Positions 8,783-13,568 of a DNA stretch of 13,568 nucleotides are shown here, piece after piece (position 1 is the first letter of the stretch; each line of letters opens with the position of its first letter). The position numbers and the translations under genes are program-made. Below the pieces are notes generated by a model, which saw only the letters and a program-made list of their open reading frames with translations, was not told where the DNA came from and made no database searches. The DNA comes from an uncultured Mycoplasmataceae bacterium (GTDB taxonomy: Bacteria; Bacillota_I; Bacilli_A; Mycoplasmatales; Mycoplasmoidaceae): positions 1 through 13,568 of the forward strand of contig CASGBP010000064.1 of assembly GCA_949299825.1 (NCBI GenBank), read 5' to 3'.

Positions 8783-9949
8783 ATGTCTAAAATAAAAAAT
8801 TTTGTTGTTGAAAATATAAAGTTAATAAAAATAATAGGTTTTAGCTTACTTGGAGTAGCAATTGCAGCTGGTATTATTACTCCAATGGTAATTTTATTTA
8901 CAGACAAATCAAGTCCTGGTAATAAGGCTGATGTCATTCAACGACCAAAAAATGAATTAACAAATCCTAACCAAATTTATTGATATGATTTTATGTCATT
9001 AAATTCATACAAGGTTGAATTTAAATGAGAAACACCAGCAGAAAATAATCAAGTTATAGTAACTACTGTTTCAGGAACTGCATGAAGTTGATATTATACT
9101 TATACAAACAATGAATTTGTTTGATATTTAATGACAAATTTCCATGTGGTAAATGATTTCATTTATTGATTATCTGGAGAAAATTCAAACTATCTTAATA
9201 CACAATCATTTGAGATTAATAACACTAATAAGGAATTTATAATGAAAAATTGATCAAAAAATAATAAATATAGTGAGATTGATCTTTCTAAGAATTGTAA
9301 TTCAATTAGTGTGATTGTTGATAATAAAACTAATTCTGCGAATTTAAATCCTAACTTATTTTCTAATCAAGTAAACTCTGTTAATAGATACAATCTAGAT
9401 ATGGCATTAATAAAATTAACTTTTTCTGGTAATCACACTCAAACTATGATTGATAAAAATATTCAAAACCCTTTTAAGACTTATTTAAATAATAAAGACT
9501 TTAAAGGATTTAACAACTCAACTAATTCAAATACCATTATTGGCGGCAATCCAGTTGATGGTAATAAATTAGTAGTACAAAGATTAAGGGATGAAAATTG
9601 AAAAGAAAATTATAATAATGTAAATATTTCTATTGATAATAATACTAATTTTGCTGAAAAACAATTAGCAGAATTAATTGCTCCTTATACATACACTAAC
9701 AATTATTTTTCAAATTGAGAATTGACTGGTGGGGCTAGTGGCTCTGCGGTTTATCAAATAAATGCTGATTCAAATACATATAATGAAGATTACTTTGATA
9801 AACAGTCAATTTATGAAGTTCAAATGATGCCTGTTGGTATATATTGAGGTGCTTATGTAAGCAATAATTTACTAGCTCCGTCAATTATTCCTTTTGTGTC
9901 AAATTCTTATAATGTTTTTGAAAATTTTGAATCTTTTATCAAATACTAA
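8783..9949 (+). CDS. Membrane-anchored trypsin-like serine protease, DUF31 (Mycop_pep) family, copy 1
   Basis: This 388-residue protein is interrupted only by TGA=Trp codons. A membrane segment lies at about 17-40, after a Lys-rich start and before a polar linker, which suggests an N-in, domain-out orientation. There is no lipobox Cys. A trypsin-like catalytic triad can be read in order: H121 in LMTNFHVV, D206 in YNLDMALIKL, and S319 in TGGASGSAVY (G-x-S-G). The spacing and the motifs 'TN.HV', 'D.ALI' and 'G.SGS' fit the DUF31/Mycop_pep peptidases of mycoplasmas, a family that includes the immunoglobulin-cleaving MIP protein. It is much shorter than MIP and has only the protease core. The Trp/Tyr-rich stretch before the active His is striking. 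Substrate is unknown; host or self surface protein processing is inferred. No MIB-like antibody-binding partner is in the window. Its paralogue starts 50 bases downstream. Confidence 0.8.
9074..9148 (+). repeat. 75-base block shared with the second protease gene, copy A
   Basis: It matches 10318-10392 at 72 of 75 positions, far more than the flanking parts of the two genes. It codes for the segment GTAWSWYY...TNFHV that ends at the active-site His. The three differences are all third-codon T-to-C changes that leave the protein unchanged. Confidence 0.9.
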
Positions 9950-9970
9950 AAGTTGATTTACCCAATTTTT

Positions 9971-9976
9971 TATAAT
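9971..9976 (+). promoter_or_regulatory. -10 box of the second protease gene
   Basis: A perfect TATAAT lies 23 bases before the ATG at 10000, giving a short leader. No -35 exists at normal spacing (TTGATT at 9953-9958 is only 12 away). The second protease can thus probably be transcribed on its own, as well as by read-through from the first. Confidence 0.6.
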
Positions 9977-9987
9977 AAAATTTATAT

Positions 9988-9992
9988 AAGGA
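9988..9992 (+). promoter_or_regulatory. Ribosome binding site of the second protease gene
   Basis: AAGGA lies 7 bases before the ATG at 10000. It chooses this start over the nearby ATG at 9995, whose frame closes after eight codons. Confidence 0.75.
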
Positions 9993-9999
9993 TTATGAT

Positions 10000-11214
10000 A
10001 TGGGGTTTAATAAAATATTAATAAAATTATTGCTTGTAGCTGGAGCGATTGGGGGTATTTTGCCACCAGTTGTCTATACAGTTACAACATCTCTTATTAA
10101 CCCAAATTCAGTTCAATCTTCTTCACCTAATGACGAAAATAGATTGCCTTCAAATGAGAACGAGAAGCCTGATTCAGGTGGTGAAGTAATTGATCCATTG
10201 CCTCCAGTAGAAGAAAAAATTTATTGACAAGATTTTATGTGATCAAATTCATATAAGGTTCAATTTAAATGAGAAGAGGCATATGATTCAACACAAAATA
10301 TAGTTTATACTGTTAGTGGAACTGCATGAAGCTGATATTACACTTATACAAACAATGAATTTGTTTGATATTTAATGACAAACTTCCATGTGACTAATGA
10401 TTATGTATATTACTTAGCAAACAAGAATGAAGATTATTTAGACATACAAAGTTATAGGGCTGACAACAATGAAGTCACATTATTTAATTATGTTTCAAAC
10501 AGATATAATGATTTGAATATTGCTTCTGTTGCTAAGAACATAGATGTAATTGTTGACAATAAAACATCGCCTGCAGCTAATAATAATTTAAATTTATTTT
10601 CAAATGATACGTTTGCAACAGATAGATATAATTTGGATATGTCATTAATCAAAATCACCTTTAATAACAACATCGATTATACTGAACAATTAAAAGAAAA
10701 TAATATTCAAAATCCATACCAAGTTTGAATTAACAACAATGCTAATGGTAAAAACAATATAAATAATGAATTTAACTATAACAATGAAGAAAGAACTATC
10801 ATTGGAGGTAATCCTGCTAGTGAAAATCGATTGATTATAAAATATCTTACAACAAATTGAGTAGAAAAATATGGAAATTTAAAAATAGAAGCATCGGATG
10901 TTCCAGGAACTAATTTATTAAAATTATGTGCTCCATACATATATAGTGATACTTATTATCCATCTTGAAATTTAACAGGTGGAGCTAGTGGTTCTGCAGC
11001 TTATCAAATTAGTGATAGAAATAATTCTTTTAATGCAAATTTATTATGAACTACTGAGATGCTTCCTGTCGGAATATATTGAGGTGCTAGTGTTTTAACG
11101 TCAGCAAGTAGTGAGAGGTCAGCCCCTTCAATAATTCCTTTTGTTCATAACAATGAGAATACAAGTTATAATATTTTTGACAATTTTAGAGTTTACTTAA
11201 AAGCAAATGGATAA
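10000..11214 (+). CDS. Membrane-anchored trypsin-like serine protease, DUF31 (Mycop_pep) family, copy 2
   Basis: This 404-residue protein is a paralogue of the preceding gene. A membrane segment at about 6-28 has no lipobox Cys. It is followed by a Ser/Pro/Asn/Glu-rich linker (about 30-75) longer and more acidic than in copy 1. The two align from 'IYW.DFM..NSYKV.FKW' to the C-terminus. The triad is H130 (LMTNFHVT), D213 (YNLDMSLIKI) and S330 (TGGASGSAAY). Shared later motifs are IIGGNP, APY.Y, MLPVGIYWGA or its variant, and PSIIPFV. All three catalytic residues are intact in both copies, so neither looks like a decayed duplicate. Unlike copy 1 it has a strong ribosome binding site and its own TATAAT, so the two may be expressed at different levels. 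It ends 3 bases from the stop of the convergent coiled-coil gene. Confidence 0.8.
10318..10392 (+). repeat. 75-base block shared with the first protease gene, copy B
   Basis: This is the partner of 9074-9148, with 3 mismatches in 75, all synonymous. Shorter similar blocks recur around the active-site Ser (9722-9760 and 10972-11010) and around VGIYWGA. Confidence 0.9.
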
Positions 11215-11217
11215 TGT

Positions 11218-13425
11218 TTAATTTCTTTTTTTATGATTCATTGCATCTTTCAATGAAACAACTTTATAGTTATCTGAATCATTCAATTTATTTCCTAAAA
11301 TTCTTTGACTTGCAAACTTTGCATTATTAGGACTATGTTTGATTGTATTGTCGATTTGTTCAGGATTAAAACTTTGGAAAAGTTGAGCTTTTCTTGTGTT
11401 ATATGCATTTTCCAATTTAGTAATTTTAACATCTGAATCATCAAAAATTCTTTGACTTAAAGTTTTATCATTTGAATATTTATCAATTTGATTTTGTCCA
11501 ACTTCCTTGAAAGTAAAAGGTTTATTTTTTAAATCTTGATTAGATGACGTTGTAGTTTGATCTATTTTTTTAATAGGAATTTTGTTTTCATTAACTTTGT
11601 TTAAATTTTCTAGAGTGTTTTGCTTAACAATTAGATTCTTGTGTCTTTCTTTGCTATCATCCTTTGAAATAGACTTATCGATATCATTCTCAGATGTAGG
11701 AACCATTTTAGTTATATTTTGCTGCATTGGTTTAGAATCAATTGCTGAATTTAATTGATCAACAATTGCCTGCTTTAAACCAAGATTTTTTTCTCTTTTC
11801 TGCTCAATTGATTTTTTAAGTTCTTCCTTTTCTTTGATAACTTGTTTTTGATTATCAATATTATTCCGCATTTTTTGTTCTAATTCTTTAATTTTGTTTT
11901 TTAATTCATTATTTTCATTTCTAATACGAACATTTTCTTGATTAATTTTTGATAATTCATTAACCTTGTTAGAAATTGATTCATTATTGGTATTTGATAT
12001 ACTAAATAAATCTTTCTTAAATTTATTTATTTCCTTATTAACTTCATAATTTTTATTATCCTCAAGAGTTTTTTCATATTCGGTTAGGATTTTATCCATT
12101 TTTTCATCTTGAGCTCTTCTCCCGTCAAAAAGTTCATCTGAATTAAGATAAAAATTTTTATGTAAATTAACCTTTAATGAATCTGCAATACCAATATTGA
12201 TATCACTAGAACCAGCAGCAATTAAATCTGATGAATTTTTTTTGTAATGTTCAATCATTCTTTTTAACTTATTATATTCAGTATCCTCTACACTACTTGA
12301 TGGTGGTAAAATGTTTTGTTCCTTATATTGTTTTGATTTATTCGGTATATCAAAAACCTTTGGTTTAACTGGTGCATATGGTTGAATAATCGGTGAAGGT
12401 TTTGTCTTAGAAACATCGCCAATTGGTGATAATGGTTTAGTAGTCAATTGTTTTTGTTCATCATTACTATCCAATTCACTAGCTACAGGTTTGGTAGTTT
12501 CCTTATTTAATTTTTCTTGTGGAATTGATTGATCAGATTTTTTAATTATTTGTGACTCATATATATAATCATTCTTTTGAGCAATAGGTGAAGTGTCTTT
12601 TTGTTTTTCAATATCATTTGGTTTACTACTAGGTACATTTAATACAACATTACTTTTTATATCACTAGTATTAGGAACAACAGGTGGTTTTTCTAATATA
12701 TTGTTCTTATCTTGTTTTGCAATTGATTCTTCAGCTATTTTTGTAATAGCTTTTTCAACAGATAAATCAGGATTAGGTTGTATTTTTGATTCTTTATACA
12801 AATTGCTAAGCGTTTCATCATTATCAATTTTTGAATTAGAAGTTTTGTAAAAATCACTCAAATTACCATCTAAATCATTTCTTTCATCATCATTATTGAT
12901 TAAATTTAATAAACCCTTGTCTCTACTTGAAGTTATAGAGATTATCTTATCAACATCATTATTTAAAGTTCGATATTTTGACTCTAGTTCATTGTAATTA
13001 TTATCATTGCTGTTAAGTGAATTTCTTCTATTCTTGATGCTATAGTTTGGATCACCAATTATTCTCAAGGTTTCATTAAAAATTTCATCTTTCATTGAGT
13101 TATAAAATTTATCATTGTTTTTTTCGAAATTGTTTAGATTAGCAACATGTATTTTGTCTTCATTGATAATTTTTAAAATATCTTCATATCGAGCTAATTG
13201 TCTATACCCATTAATTTCTTCATCAAAACTTTCAACTTTCTTTGAAAATTTTTCATTAACTATTCAATCATATGAGTCAAATGTAGCATCAAAGTCATCT
13301 CTTGAAACAACTACCATATCTTCATCATAGTCATCAAATTTTTGATATTTTGTTTTATTTCTTTTAGAATGTAATCCTTCTTTAAAAAAAACATCATCAC
13401 TTTTATTTGAAACTATTGATTTCAT
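11218..13425 (-). CDS. 735-residue coiled-coil, low-complexity protein of unknown function
   Basis: The gene reads from ATG 13425 to TAA 11220-11218, through one TGA (Trp) at 13266-13264 that would otherwise split it in two. AAGG lies 6 bases before the ATG. There is no membrane segment or signal peptide, so it is probably cytoplasmic. Residues 30-55 are acidic (DDYDEDMVVV...). About 240-375 is rich in Pro, Ser, Lys and Gln and probably disordered. About 478-562 is a strong heptad-like coiled coil rich in Lys, Glu, Asn and Gln. The C-terminus holds two copies of a motif, SQRI(F/L)...DSD..K(I/V)..L..A.N..K, from S657 and S706; the last copy ends the protein. The architecture recalls cytoskeletal or attachment-organelle scaffold proteins of mycoplasmas, but I recognise no family. 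That role is inference only. The tail-to-tail junction with the second protease has no room for a normal terminator. Confidence 0.8.
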
Positions 13426-13431
13426 GTCTAA

Positions 13432-13435
13432 CCTT
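13432..13435 (-). promoter_or_regulatory. Ribosome binding site of the coiled-coil protein gene
   Basis: AAGG on the minus strand, within GGTAAGGTTAGAC, lies 6 bases before the ATG at 13425. It selects this start over non-ATG codons further upstream. Confidence 0.7.
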
Positions 13436-13456
13436 ACCAATAAAAATATTACCAAT

Positions 13457-13465
13457 ATTATAGCA
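13457..13465 (-). promoter_or_regulatory. Extended -10 promoter of the coiled-coil protein gene
   Basis: TGCTATAAT on the minus strand has the TGn extension followed by a perfect TATAAT. It predicts a start near 13450 and a leader of about 25 bases. No -35 is evident, which an extended -10 can compensate for. Confidence 0.6.
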
Positions 13466-13489
13466 TATAACTATTTTATATAGACTTTC

Positions 13490-13507
13490 ACTTTTATATA
13501 TAAAAGT
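13490..13507. repeat. 18-bp perfect palindrome between divergent promoters
   Basis: ACTTTTATATATAAAAGT equals its own reverse complement. Its left half motif CTTTTATATA (13491-13500) recurs directly at 13512-13521, 21 bases on, about two helical turns. It sits between back-to-back extended -10 boxes, as an operator or a DNA-bending site would. Confidence 0.6.
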
Positions 13508-13527
13508 ACTTCTTTTATATAATAATT

Positions 13528-13536
13528 TGATATAAT
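13528..13536 (+). promoter_or_regulatory. Rightward extended -10 promoter at the window edge
   Basis: TGATATAAT has the TGn extension and a perfect TATAAT. It predicts transcription starting near 13543 and leaving the window. The sequence after it (GCACTCGACAGCAAG) is noticeably richer in G and C than its surroundings. No start codon or RNA gene can be assigned in the remaining bases. Confidence 0.5.
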
Positions 13537-13568
13537 TGAATTGCACTCGACAGCAAGTATTAAATTAC

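Noticed and set aside
8783..11214. The protease pair as lipoproteins
   Set aside because: Neither has a Cys after the hydrophobic segment, so there is no lipobox. Anchoring must be by the membrane segment.
11237..11257. Hairpin TTCATTG/CAATGAA as a terminator for the second protease
   Set aside because: It has only 7 bp with a 7-base loop, no T-run after it on either strand, and it lies in the coding end of the convergent gene.
12593..12850. Plus-strand frame opposite the coiled-coil gene
   Set aside because: Its hydrophobic composition is what the complement of Lys/Glu/Asn codons gives; no ribosome binding site or family is seen.
13264..13455. Separate small gene upstream of the coiled-coil protein
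   Set aside because: It joins the downstream frame through a single TGA with no other stop, and carries the only ribosome binding site. It is the N-terminus of the 735-residue protein.
1..13568. CRISPR array, tRNA or rRNA genes, insertion sequences
   Set aside because: I looked for regular direct repeats, cloverleaf ends with CCA-like acceptor pairing, conserved rRNA stretches and transposase motifs and saw none.

Overview
The window reads as the chromosome of a mycoplasma (class Mollicutes) that uses UGA for tryptophan. Base composition is very AT-rich. Nearly every apparent break in the long genes is a TGA, usually where the protein family expects Trp or another aromatic residue. All genes below are called with UGA=Trp; the true stops are TAA. 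The species cannot be named from the sequence alone.

Layout from left to right. (1) 1-3192, minus strand: one very long surface protein gene, cut by the window edge. It has an N-terminal membrane anchor and several diverged copies of a domain resembling the mycoplasma 'lipoprotein 17' repeat. (2) 3193-3487: an AT-rich divergent control region with a good promoter and ribosome binding site for the surface gene, two inverted DnaA-box-like 9-mers, and candidate promoters for the rightward genes. (3) 3488-8712, plus strand: a tight housekeeping cluster. It holds a DnaB/DnaD-family replication initiation protein, a DnaI-like helicase loader ATPase overlapping it by one base, a full-length Rel (p)ppGpp synthetase/hydrolase 11 bases later, and the tRNA thiouridylase MnmA one base after that. 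A 12-bp hairpin at the mnmA stop probably ends the unit.

(4) 8783-11214, plus strand: two tandem paralogues, each a single-membrane-segment protein with a trypsin-like His/Asp/Ser triad of the mycoplasma DUF31 (Mycop_pep) peptidase family. They are probably cell-surface proteases. (5) 11218-13425, minus strand: a 735-residue, Lys/Glu/Asn-rich protein with a Pro-rich middle, a central coiled coil and a duplicated C-terminal motif. It converges on the second protease with only 3 bases between stops. (6) 13426-13568: a second divergent control region with an 18-bp perfect palindrome, a direct repeat, and back-to-back extended -10 promoters. The rightward one starts something that lies beyond the window.

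The core cluster joins helicase loading, the stringent response and tRNA modification in one transcription unit. It is flanked by surface or structural genes that are lineage-specific in character. The least described parts are the tandem protease pair, the coiled-coil protein, and Rel, whose synthetase loop is shortened and acidic.
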